Part shown: positions 31,458 through 43,800 of the stretch, piece by piece
How the letters are laid out: each line of letters starts with the position of its first letter
How positions within the stretch are numbered: position 1 is the stretch's first letter
Assembly: GCF_023101765.2 (NCBI RefSeq)
Contig: NC_064212.1
Location: forward strand, 2,046,001 to 2,110,000
Direction of reading: 5' to 3'
Source: Spodoptera frugiperda
Taxonomy: Eukaryota; Arthropoda; Insecta; Lepidoptera; Noctuidae
DNA length: 64,000 bases
The notes under the pieces: model-generated
Told to the model about the DNA's origin: nothing
Databases searched by the model: none
What the model saw: only the letters and a program-made list of their open reading frames with translations
Position numbers and translations under genes: made by a program

Positions 31458-32880
31458 GGTTTAGGTTAGGTTTAGGTTAGGTTTAGGTTAGGTTTAGGTT
31501 AGGTTTAGGTTAGGTTTAGGTTAGGTTTAGGTTAGGTTTAGGTTAGGTTTAGGTTAGGTTTAGGTTAGGTTTAGGTTAGGTTTAGGTTAGGTTTAGGTTA
31601 GGTTTAGGTTAGGTTTAGGTTAGGTTTAGGTTAGGTTTAGGTTAGGTTTAGGTTAGGTTTAGGTTAGGTTTAGGTTAGGTTTAGGTTAGGTTTAGGTTAG
31701 GTTTAGGTTAGGTTTAGGTTAGGTTTAGGTTAGGTTTAGGTTAGGTTTAGGTTAGGTTTAGGTTAGGTTTAGGTTAGGTTTAGGTTAGGTTTAGGTTAGG
31801 TTTAGGTTAGGTTTAGGTTAGGTTTAGGTTAGGTTTAGGTTAGGTTTAGGTTAGGTTTAGGTTAGGTTTAGGTTAGGTTTAGGTTAGGTTTAGGTTAGGT
31901 TTAGGTTAGGTTTAGGTTAGGTTTAGGTTAGGTTTAGGTTAGGTTTAGGTTAGGTTTAGGTTAGGTTTAGGTTAGGTTTAGGTTAGGTTTAGGTTAGGTT
32001 TAGGTTAGGTTTAGGTTAGGTTTAGGTTAGGTTTAGGTTAGGTTTAGGTTAGGTTTAGGTTAGGTTTAGGTTAGGTTTAGGTTAGGTTTAGGTTAGGTTT
32101 AGGTTAGGTTTAGGTTAGGTTTAGGTTAGGTTTAGGTTAGGTTTAGGTTAGGTTTAGGTTAGGTTTAGGTTAGGTTTAGGTTAGGTTTAGGTTAGGTTTA
32201 GGTTAGGTTTAGGTTAGGTTTAGGTTAGGTTTAGGTTAGGTTTAGGTTAGGTTTAGGTTAGGTTTAGGTTAGGTTTAGGTTAGGTTTAGGTTAGGTTTAG
32301 GTTAGGTTTAGGTTAGGTTTAGGTTAGGTTTAGGTTAGGTTTAGGTTAGGTTTAGGTTAGGTTTAGGTTAGGTTTAGGTTAGGTTTAGGTTAGGTTTAGG
32401 TTAGGTTTAGGTTAGGTTTAGGTTAGGTTTAGGTTAGGTTTAGGTTAGGTTTAGGTTAGGTTTAGGTTAGGTTTAGGTTAGGTTTAGGTTAGGTTTAGGT
32501 TAGGTTTAGGTTAGGTTTAGGTTAGGTTTAGGTTAGGTTTAGGTTAGGTTTAGGTTAGGTTTAGGTTAGGTTTAGGTTAGGTTTAGGTTAGGTTTAGGTT
32601 AGGTTTAGGTTAGGTTTAGGTTAGGTTTAGGTTAGGTTTAGGTTAGGTTTAGGTTAGGTTTAGGTTAGGTTTAGGTTAGGTTTAGGTTAGGTTTAGGTTA
32701 GGTTTAGGTTAGGTTTAGGTTAGGTTTAGGTTAGGTTTAGGTTAGGTTTAGGTTAGGTTTAGGTTAGGTTTAGGTTAGGTTTAGGTTAGGTTTAGGTTAG
32801 GTTTAGGTTAGGTTTAGGTTAGGTTTAGGTTAGGTTTAGGTTAGGTTTAGGTTAGGTTTAGGTCAGGTTAGGTTAGGTTA
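31458..32880 (+). repeat. 11-bp tandem array, TTAGG alternating with TTTAGG
   Basis: The unit GGTTTAGGTTA repeats without any visible interruption from 31458 to 32863 (1406 bp, about 128 copies; phase is unchanged across the array). It ends in a degenerate edge, GGTCAGGTTAGGTTAGGTTA. Each unit is one insect telomere word (TTAGG) plus one TTTAGG. All G-rich strands point the same way. Every frame contains TAG, so it is non-coding. It is an interstitial satellite, not a chromosome end, because unique DNA lies on both sides. Confidence 0.97.
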
Positions 32881-33478
32881 GCTTTAGGTGGCATCTTTTA
32901 AATTTTCGCCGTCGAAGCGGTGCGCCGCCCCTATTTTGCCGTCCCTCACTTTTGAGAGATTCCTTTACTTGTGTAAGTGATTTTTTTTGTGTGTCTGGTG
33001 AATAGCGACGTAGCTAGCTAAAGTAGTATCTACTTGAACAGCAAAATCTAAGCAATTAATGTAAAAATAAAACCGTTACCCATTAAATATCATTGTAGTG
33101 TGTCCTTAATCATTTAATCAATATGAAATACTAGAGGCTCTAGTCTAGAGCCATTCTTTCCCCAATTTCGCCAGACATTCAACGTTTCCAAGATAGATAC
33201 TTCAATTTCAATGAAAGTGCTATCCACTCGAGTCGGACACGTAATTGAAACTAGACGCTAGGGTCACCTCTCCAGTTAATAGCAAGTGATCCGACACTAT
33301 TGGAACACGTATTTGGTACTTATTTAGTTGCTAACGAGTGTACCCTTTTGCCCTTCATTTTGGTAATGGTTTCTTTTTTTTTTGTATTTTTATTATTATG
33401 ATTAGGGTTATTTGGGTTCTGGTTTTGACGAAAAGTTTGTCTATAATTTTTTAGTTTAGATTTGTTATTTTTATTATT
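32881..33478. other. Flank of the tandem array
   Basis: The first 60 bp after the array are GC/CpG-richer (GCCGTCGAAGCGGTGCGCCG). No exon or transposon end is recognised on either side of the array. Confidence 0.35.
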
Positions 33479-33479
33479 A

Positions 33480-33710
33480 TGCATTGTCACGCCTTTTATC
33501 TCCGGCTAGGCAGAGGTGCACGTTATGGTATAATGTCCCTATACAATGTACATCCACTTTTCACCATTTATAAGTCCCATGTAATGGGGGTGAAAATTTT
33601 AGAAAACCGAAAAAAGCAACCCAGTAATACTTTGCCTGACCCGGGAATTGAACCCGAGACCCTTTGTCCGGCAGACGCACTTGCGACAACTAGACCAATG
33701 TGGCAGTCAG
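33480..33710 (-). repeat. tRNA-derived SINE (family A), reversed
   Basis: The reverse complement gives the head GTCGCAAGTGCGTCTGCCG, a B-box-like GGGTTCAATTCCCGGGTC and the tail GATAAAAGGCGTGAC. It is almost complete. Confidence 0.7.
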
Positions 33711-35756
33711 TTTAATAAAATTATATTTATATTTATCCTGTTATTAATAATTATTACCATTTACTTTTTTGTGTTTTTCCGAGTAAGGTTGTGTATGAGG
33801 TTCCAAGAAATAAAATAAAACAATCAAATTCAATGATGATTTTTATTCTAATTAAATTTAAGTGGAAACATGAATTCTTATAACACGAATCTAAAGAAGG
33901 AAACGCTATTATATTCTTAATTACGAAATACTTATTAAATTAACAAATTGTCTTTCATTTTGTCATCGTTCAAATAATACAACACATCTTGTGCCAACAA
34001 AATTAAACGCAAGCTTCAATATTATGGCACGATTGACACGACCACAATGACAATACTAGGTAATTACGAAAAAATACGAAAAAAATACGAAAAAATCGAA
34101 AAAACGAAAAAAAATCGTTACAAAAAATAAACTTAAAATTATGCAAAATATAATCACAAACGTCAACGTTGTTTTTTTTGCAAAATTGTGCCAAAAACGA
34201 GCATTTTTTTTCAATGAGAGTAGAGGACACGTTTTTTTAGGTTCTAAAACAACTACTTTTTTATATGTTCGGTCTTTAATTTTTTATTATTAAATATCAC
34301 GTTAATAGGCCATTAAAATTTCAGTAAAGGCCACAAATAGCCCAATAAATCGATTTATTTAATGTGTAATATTTTTTTTTGTTTTACAAATGTTTCTATT
34401 TATTCCAATTCTCTATTTTCTGTGTGACACTTGTCCCGCGCAGTCCTCTACCTACATTTAACAATAAAAAGCTCGACAGTGCCAAATGTAACACTACTTA
34501 TGTTAAAAAGTGTAACAATTATTATGTAACTGTAATTAAAAACATTTTACAATTTTATCTTTACCTTTTTTTACCATTATTTTGAGAAGGCACATGAAAA
34601 TTTTTCTTATAAATAAATTAATCGACAGCGCGATGAAAATAATTTAAAATGTTTCTTTTCAACTTATTCTTGTTTTCACTAAAAAGCGAAGGTAATTTTC
34701 TTTGTTACTTTTTTTTCGTGTGGTTGCGATTAGAAAGTCGCAAGTGTGTCGTAAAATTGAAATTAAAAATCGCAAATACATCGCCAGCCTTTCTTCAAGC
34801 TCAATTATCGTTCTGTAATTCACTTTACGTGTAACAGTAGTACATATTATAATGTATTTATATATGAACGGGTCTTACATACTATATAAAAATACAACAA
34901 TATATTTCTGGATGAAAATTGTTTGATCTGTTGATTAAATTGAGATTAATCTTATTTAGTGTCACTGTCTAATCTCAAACCGTAGTCTCGAGATCGTCTG
35001 ATAGTTACCAAAGTCAAAAATTTTAGTATTTTTTTAATATAATCAACAGATTAAACAACTTTCGAGTGGTACCTAGGTGATATGCCACAGACAATATCTT
35101 ATTTTGTAAACACTACAGTATTTTACAATGTTCTATATTATAATATATAAAAAAAATTAAAACACAAATATTTGGATTATTGAACTAAAACAGAGGTATT
35201 TTGTATGACTTTTTTTTTAATATACTTTTCCTTTTATACTCAAAAACATTTCGTTTCTTAATTTAATCAATGGTTTTGTTCCCAAAACAGATTATGATTG
35301 GCCAGCATGATTTAGCTTGAATGATTAGCTATAACAATCAGCGTATGTACATGTATAGCCGATAGCAATAACAGAGAAATTGTTATGACATGGAATAAGG
35401 TCCGTATAACAGAAAAAATAAGTATTTTTCCCAATTTATAAAGATACTTGCTTCATTTAACATTTAACAGAAAATCGGAGAGAATTTCGAAAAAAGAGGG
35501 TTATAATAATAATTTTGTTACTCGTATTAAAGATGAAACGAATTTTATTCCAGAATCATAATCAATTTCACAATAATAACAAAAACAATGTATATCGCTC
35601 GCTACCACTACGTTAGAATAAGAAAAATATATATTTTTTTATATATCAAACTAATATTACAAAAGCTCGTGAGAGTAATATAATAATTATAGTCGATTTT
35701 ACATGCGATACCTTTTATTCAACTATTTATAAAATAAGATGATCAACAAAACCGAT

Positions 35757-35870
35757 TTTTAAGGATTTTTAACCGATTAATCGATTTGAACCGATTTTTA
35801 CAGATTTTTTAACCGATTAATCGATTTGAACCGATTTTTACAGGTTTTTTAACCGATTAATCGATTTTTA
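35757..35870 (+). repeat. Short tandem repeat with ACCGATTAATCGATTT units
   Basis: Three units of roughly 40 bp (TTTTTAACCGATTAATCGAT then TTGAACCGATTTTTACAG). The core CGATTAATCG is a perfect palindrome. Confidence 0.7.
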
Positions 35871-36143
35871 AGCTTAGCTATTCATGACTTATTTTTTTCA
35901 ACATTAAAAAAGTATCGCACATAAAAACCACAGAGTCACAAGAAAATGTCTTTTACATTTTTAAAACTACAATACACTAATAGATATACAAACGATTATA
36001 CACGTTCCCGCGTTTTTTAAGAAAATTTCAAACAATCCAATTTTATAAATAAAACAGAAATATAAAAACTGGATCTGGCAAGGATACATACAAAAAGGAA
36101 TAGAAACCTTTTCTTTCAAAATTTGACTAAAAACAAAACTGCC

Positions 36144-36282
36144 ATTAGAACTTAAGACGGAATATCTACCATGTTTATTTATGTCAGTTCATCCGTGATC
36201 ATGGCGCTTGCAACAGTGCCGAAATATCGGAAACTCATAGACATAAATAAACATGGTAAATATCCCGTCTTAAGTTCTAATG
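36144..36282. repeat. Foldback element, family H
   Basis: ATTAGAACTTAAGACGG on the left and CCGTCTTAAGTTCTAAT on the right close a 139-bp inverted repeat; inner arms share TACCATGTTTATTTATGTC. Related pieces lie at about 23870-23950 and 44280-44395. Confidence 0.7.
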
Positions 36283-36323
36283 ATAGTGTTAGTGACCATG
36301 TCAGTTTAAAAAAAAACAAAACT

Positions 36324-36480
36324 GTACCCTTAGTATGAGTTTGATTTACGTTTAACGAGATCGAAACGAAAGCGCGTTCGGCGCTCTGATTGGCCGGTGC
36401 AAATGAACTAACCAATCAGACCGCCGAACTCGCTCACGTTTCGATTACTCTAAACTTAAAGCAAACTTATACTAAGGGTA
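36324..36480. repeat. Foldback element, family E
   Basis: GTACCCTTAGTATGAGTTTG pairs with CAAACTTATACTAAGGGTA (one base missing at the end). GCGCGTTCGGCGCTCTGATT lies in the arms. Confidence 0.7.
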
Positions 36481-37891
36481 TTGTACGCCTCTTACTTAAC
36501 CCTACACACATGAAAAACTTAAAAAGAAAAAAGAACAAACGATTTTTTTACATGTCTTTCGAATCTGCTGCTTTGAACTGACTTGCGGAATACAATATTG
36601 TCTTTAATCTATGGTCATGTTTAAAAAAACCGTTACGAAAGCTGTCTTTTAATCGATGTTATTATAACATAAGATACATTAAATGCATATCACAACTGCC
36701 CTCTATCGTCAGTAATGAATATTCAAAATTTTATATTATCCTGATGTATGTAAAGTACAAAATTTTACGGTAAGTATTATATTTTTTTTTTTCATCAAAT
36801 ATTTAAATCACTACTTCAAAACTATGGAAGCCAAAATTGATGGTTTTGCTAGAAACACCATCTACAAAAATGCGACATTATAATTTTTTTATTGTTTATT
36901 TTATCAATAATTTACCTATGCATTTATTGTAAAACGTACGCATCTAATATTACAGAGATAGCTTTTCTATTAAACAGTGGTCCTATTAATATATTTTTTT
37001 CAAGATAATAAGAAAATATCGCAGTGGTCCAATATTCATATTTAGTTGAAATGAAATTGTTTCACTCTCAAACGTTTTAAAATCGACTAAACGATTATTC
37101 GATAGTCACATTCGAATTTTAACAATTTAAAAAATGACGCTGTCATTTCGTCGACTGACATTTGGCGGGCTATTCAAAAAAGAGCCAAATTCCAATTCCG
37201 TCGTAAGATTAGAAGAGCTATCCCATTGTTTCTTTTTTTTATTAAAAATGATTATCATTTTAATATAATTCATTTATGATTGTGGTTCTGACCCTGCCTC
37301 GTTTAAGCAATATAACTATTTTAATGGTACATATTACAAATTGTTACATTTCCCTTACAATAACTACGTCACTAAAAGCTTGACCGAATTAGGCCGATAG
37401 GAACTAAAGTGACAAAATGAAATAAATCTAAGAAAGAATAAAAATAAAAAATGTCATTTAAGGAGAAAAATCGAAATGTGCTCTAAAGTTGACTAAAATT
37501 TAATTCAATGTTGTTTACTGAACTGCGATTTTCAACGTTGATAAAATAACTTTATTCTTATACTAACTCTCACTTATGTTAAATTACAAAACTTACCGTA
37601 GAGCACTGTAAAAGTAACAGCCAAGTAATTTAGCGCCTCGCTATTTGGTACTTGATCACTTTTCATACCAAGATTTTTACGCTACTAATATTTTTATATG
37701 CAATTGTACAAAAAGAAAAAATAATACAATGAAATACAGTATTTACTTTTAACTAGGCCACAAAATATTTAAAAATAAACAAATTATTGACAAAACAATA
37801 GTGTACAATTTTAATGAAACAATCTATTTTAATAATTCTTGATAGACAGTGATGATGCGAGGCGCTTCCACAGTGGTGTCAATTCCTGTAA

Positions 37892-40800
37892 CTATGAACT
37901 TTCTGGTTCCTCCCAGTCGATGCTCGCCCATTGTGGCAACTCAGTTTCGTACTCCCAGCCGGGTCCCTGTGAGAAATAGTAATTGGGACGTTAATTATTT
38001 TGATTATACATTTATTTTTAAGAAGCTTAATTTTCTAGATTTTTTTTCTTCTCCTCTGCGAAATTAAATACTCACTTGAGATCTTTGGCTAAGGAACTAA
38101 AATCTTTGGATTATCCAATTAGTAGGTAGTTTTTTCAAATAAGTTTTTTTTCAGGTCAATCCAGAGGTTTTGGGTTATGTAACATCGGTAATTTGTTTCA
38201 ACCGAAAGCATACTTGTGTAGCATAAATAAATATGTCATTAAACATATATTTTTTAAAAGTGACACGAATGGAGTTTCTAATTCGTTCTTCTCCATTCGA
38301 AGCTACATTTTGGAACGAGCACTTAGCTTCACTGACGGACAGACTGACAGATTATTATTTATTTCTTTATTTGCTTTATTTGTTGACGATTCAAAAGTAC
38401 CTATTAATGGTCTAATTGGAATAAATGAGTCGACTTTGACGTTAGCACCAAAGTTCTTTTAATAATAACAACTCAAGTAAATCACCCTGAACCCTTAAAT
38501 TGAACACCAACCTTGTACTTCCACGCATGTAGATACATGACGAGGTCGCGGGGCCTGGGGTCCCTGTACCTCACGCGGCACTCGTAGCAGTGAGGGTCGG
38601 AGGACAGTGCGTCGGTGGAACCACTCGCCGAGCTGCTAGCCAGGCCAGCCGCCTGGCTTGAGGCCGCCGGAGTGCAGCCTGTTTGCGTCGCCACCGTCAC
38701 CTTGTCTGACTGTTGAAGACAATTTTAAAGGTTTATAATAAAATCATTTTGTTAAGTCTTTGACTGCCAATAGAAAACTGTTGAAGGCAAATCCTCCGCT
38801 AACGTCGGTCACCGGTGACCACCACGGCATTCAATGTGTTAAACGCTCTGATACAATTTGTCGGTACTCTTTTAAAAGCTTGGCGATGCAGTTGTAACTC
38901 TTCTGGTATTGCTGGTGTCTATGGGTAGTGCTGATTGCTTACCATCAGATAATCCGTTCGCTTGTGAGCCACTCTACTCCGTAAAATAAGGAAACTATTC
39001 AGCCGAACCTGGATCTGAAGCCAATGTGGATTGAAAACAACTAAGCTAAAAAAGGTGTGCATTCCTAACCGATATAGCCATTGTATCTTTACCATAATAA
39101 TGATATAATTGTTACTACCATTACATACTCATATATCGTTTTCCTTCACCGTTTGTCTGTGGTATCTGAATAATCTTAGAAAGTCGGAAAAAGTGACATT
39201 GGTACTTGCCGTTGGTAGGTTTCAAACCCGCACCCTCATGCATGAGAAGCGGGTGTCTTAAATCTCCGGGTTACCACGACATTTATAATTAGTTATATGC
39301 AAGATTGATAATTATTTTTAGGATCATCTATTTACTATAGTAACGTGTAGTAAGTATCTGGTATTTTCCACGTATTACTCTACTCTACCACCACTTTATC
39401 CAAATAACATGGGTTAGGTTTAACAGATGTATCCTAGGGTACCTCTAGGCCGAACTAATTCTACAAATCTAGTTAGGATCAGCAATTAGGCTCTAGGCTA
39501 ATGTTAACGCGTTGCGGGCATTGATTTAGGCTTTGGAAGTAAAGTTTAGGATTGTATATAGTGACTTAGATTTGACTTATTTTGTTTATAGTTACAAAAA
39601 TGCAATTCTTAGGATGAGGGGTTGAGTTAATTTCAAAAGGTTTTTTTAATTGTATCAGAATAGGCTGACCAATTACCTATTCTATCAACTTTGTACCCTT
39701 AATTATCTGCTGTTATTGCTATTGCTTTATGCTATTGGTAGAAACTTGAATTGAATTCAGTGATATTAAGTCACGTCAACAGAATAAACACCAACATTAC
39801 CAAACAACACCAAAAAACAAGATGGAGACACAAGCTCATGTGCTAATGCCAATTATAGATATGTACCACATTCACAAGTCTTGAAAAGATGGTTTCTTTT
39901 CGACGTAAAAGAAACCACAATATAGCGCCATCCTGTGTCAATACATGTATTTATATTATAGTCTTCTAAAAGTACCATATTGATAGACCATCTTTTCATC
40001 CATACCTTGGCATCATTAGAGTCTTCATTGAAGGATGGAGAGGCGACCGGTGATGGAGCCAGGGTGCACACCGGTGAGTTCACCTCCGATGGAGCTTCAG
40101 CACCACTTGACGGGCTGGGCAGCGTTGCTGGGGAAGAAAGGGCTGATGAGCATATAAAGGGTAAAGGAAACTTTTTTTTTTCACAAAAGTGGTATATTCT
40201 GTACTATAAACACTACTTTTATGAAAATGTTATGGAAAGGTACTGCCTCTTGAGATAAAGGCATTGCCTAGTTCAGGAGACAGAGCTTGATGTGATTTGG
40301 ATGTTGTTATAGAAATAAAAAAATATTTCGGAACCTTGAATCAAGTTCTTTATTATAGAAAAAGGACCTAATTTCTCTAGTCCCGTTCTGTAACCTTGTT
40401 TAAAAATTGAATAAAAATATTGTGCGTAATAGGTAAAAAGAGGTCTAATGCTTTTCATAATTGGGGGGCTAACAAAAAACTGCTTAATTTTGGTCTTCCA
40501 ATACTTCAATTAAGAAATGAAAGTTTCAAAGACCCACAAACGTAAGGTTTTCTAGTAAACTTACGGGTCATGATGGAGGATGGTGTGACTCCTGGAGCGG
40601 GAGACTCGAGCCTTGGAGACGATTCCCTGGAGGCTGGTCCAGTGTCGCAGTCATCCTCACCAACTGTTGAATGGAATGGTCATAAGCTTTGCCATCAATA
40701 TCAGCAATCAAACTGCTGATTGTCGACTGCCTTTAAGTAAATCAGCCGCAAAATAAAAAAAGGAAATTAGAATAGAAGCTCAAATAAAAAATGAATCATT

Positions 40801-43800
40801 GAAGTAAATATGGTTTTGGACATCTAGACATTTAATTCTATTCATTAAGTCAAATCATTGTCTAACCTTTAACCGCATATTTTCCGTTTCCCTGTCGCAT
40901 GCAGCACGCATCATGCATATTTTTTTCGTTATATTCACGCGATTGCTCCTTCTTATTTGGTGTAAAATTAGTTTTTTTGATTTGTAACCGCGCGCTGGGG
41001 CTATCCATCAAATTCTCACCTTCGACTTCAGTAACAAAAGCTATTAAAATCCTACCTTTATCATCAGACACTGGTTTAGAGAACAGCAGATCATCATCAG
41101 CAGCGTCTACTCCGAGCCAGTTCTCAGCATTGTGGATGGCGATCAGGTCTCTGACCAGCTGCTCATCAGACTTGCCACCCGTGTCACCCCCCTTTCCTCG
41201 AAGGGGTCCAAATACGGGGTGGTTGTAGAGAGGATCGTTGACTACTGGGTAACCTGTTTGGAGATAGTGTTATAATAATATGAGTAAAATGTGAGGATGA
41301 TTTTCCATCAGAGATGTGCTATGTTTACGTTGGTATGGATGCGTTTGGCTTCCACCAAACATTATTCATTGGTCATCACACATAGTTTAGCACTACTCGC
41401 ACTATCTATCATCCATCAAATGCTGCGTATAGTTTAGTATCAGTATACTGCTCACACCGATACATAGCTTAGTGACAGCTATTACATCGCAGCATAGCTA
41501 CGTAGCACATCTCTGGTGGAAAACTACTTTAATGAGGATGATGGTGGCAGACATATTTGTATACTGTCTTTTTTTTGTAAGAGCACGATTGCTAGCCCAT
41601 TGTAAAGTAAATTAACATGTTTAATTAAGTTTTACAGCTTATTCGATACAGATATTGTTTGACAAAGTAACTTAACTACTTTCAAGTCACGCCAAGGACT
41701 TATACTCACGAGCAACATTGCACAAACTTATTTTCCTTCTTCTAATCATAAAAAAGAACACTCTTTAAAACCCAAAGCCACCCACAACTTACCCAAATAC
41801 TGCAAGTGCACTCTGATCTGGTGCATCCTTCCTGTCTTCGGTTTACAGAGCACCACGCTGGTGTTGCTGGCTGTGTTGTAGCCTAGCCTCTTGAACACTG
41901 TCGAGCAGTCCTTGCCCTTGGCTGATACCTTGCATACTCCGATCTTGTAGCTCACCACTTCTATTGGCTCTTGGCATTCGATTTCTTCACTGTAAGGAGA
42001 TTGAGGGTTAGTTTTGTATGAAAAAGGTTTGTAATAGACAAGGGTGTGGCTGTAATATATTTGTATAGTTCTAGTGAGCCTTTTATTCTTATATTTTAGG
42101 GGATGAGGCTATTGCAATAAATAGCACATTTCCAGATTCCGAGCTACCACTGAGAAATTTTCGAAAATCCGTAAAATGCCCAGTAATACTTTGCTCGACG
42201 CGGAGATTCAACTCGAGACACCTTACGTGGCAGTCGCACTTGCGACCTACTACAGTTCTAAAGTTAGCATATTACAAAAAATCTAATGCTTTTTGAGTTC
42301 TGTACGTCTACTGATAAATATTTTGAGAAACCATCAAAGATTTTTTTTTCTATTTCAGAAAAATATTGCTACAATTCTAGGTTAGTTATTGTGAATAGAG
42401 TTTCAGACAAAAGAAACCGCTAATTGGGTTAGAAGAGGGTTTTGAAAATAACGAATTTAATTAGGAACGTCAAGGTTACCTAACTAATTAGAGCAAAAAT
42501 ACTATATTAAAGCTAAAATTGACATACTGAATCATACTGTCCTTCAGAATTATTAGAATTTAGAATTTAAACCAAACTCGTGTCTGCTTTACGTTTAACG
42601 AGATCGAAATGAGAGCGCGTTCGGCACTCTGATTGGTTGGTTTATTCAAGTCGGCCTATCAGAAAGCCGAACGCGCTTTCGTTCCGATAAGTTTAAACGT
42701 AAACCAAACTCATACTAAGGGTACCTACTGATTGGTTGGTTTATTCGAACCGGCGAATCAGAGCGCCGAATGCACTCCCGTTTCGATTACTCTAAACTTT
42801 AAGCAAACTCGTACTAACGTTATAAAAGCCAAAACCACAATTAAACAAAACCATTTCCAATTTAAAAAACACCACCATTCACCAGTCGGTAAAAGAACAA
42901 TTTTACACCGTCATAAATACTGTATCATGTTGATTGTACTGGAAAATTGTAAATGTATTGAAACACCGCCAATTGACTATTATTCCAATGTTGGATGTGA
43001 ATGAATCATTCATAAAATGGCGGAGAAATATTCTAAACGAGACATTCATTGAATATGTTGAAAAATCTTTTGAATTTATGACGAAGTTTGAATGTGTTGA
43101 CTGTGATTGGAATCATGAATGAGTTAGATATTAAAAAGTGAAAATATTTCATTGATGTCCAAATAATATCGTAGTTGTGAATGAAGGGTAGAGAGAGGTG
43201 GCTTAATAACTCTCATTCATTCAAAAATGCCTTTGGAGTACACGGTGATAGGCTAATAAATCTTGGCATCTGACATCATTCTATTGAGCTTCATGGTGAT
43301 GATAAAACTGACGTGAAACAACGCTTGCGTTGTGTCTAATCTTCTCAATCCCCGATTTACCAACAACCCTTAAATTCCTAACCCTCAAAAGGCTGGCAAT
43401 GCACTTATAACACCTCTGGTGTTTCGGATGTCCATCGGCGGTAGCGATTGCTTGCCATCAGGTGATCCGTCCGCTCGTTTATCGGCATATACCATAAAAA
43501 ACTAAATAAGTTACTTAACTAAAACAAATTTTATTACTCACAGAAATTTTATATTGTATATTTTAAAAAAATAACAACCATGAACCTTCATATTCCAAGT
43601 TACATCTTTATAAAAACACTTCGTAACTCACCAAGTGTACTTAAATCGATAAACATTTTGATTGGCTTGTCAACAGTGATATTTTATAAGAGCAAATATA
43701 AACTCTATAAGTCTGTCTGTTAGAGTTTAATTTCGTTTGAATGTGTATAAATGGTCGTGTCATTGGTAGTTAAGAGATCGATACTAAGTGTTGAAGCTTC

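Larger units (their letters stand above)
33715..37891. other. AT-rich region downstream of the RPUSD2-like gene
   Basis: This very AT-rich interval follows the synthase stop codon on the minus strand and may include its 3' UTR; AATAAA words in the minus sense occur, for example near 33841-33848, but I cannot choose one. An A-rich CGAAAAAATA run lies at about 34067-34118. Small frames (34003, 34379, 34649) are low-complexity. Foldback elements at 36144-36282 and 36324-36480 are listed separately. Confidence 0.4.

Noticed and set aside
31458..32880. True telomere end
   Set aside because: Unique-looking DNA and a gene lie on both sides, and the unit is an 11-mer rather than pure TTAGG.
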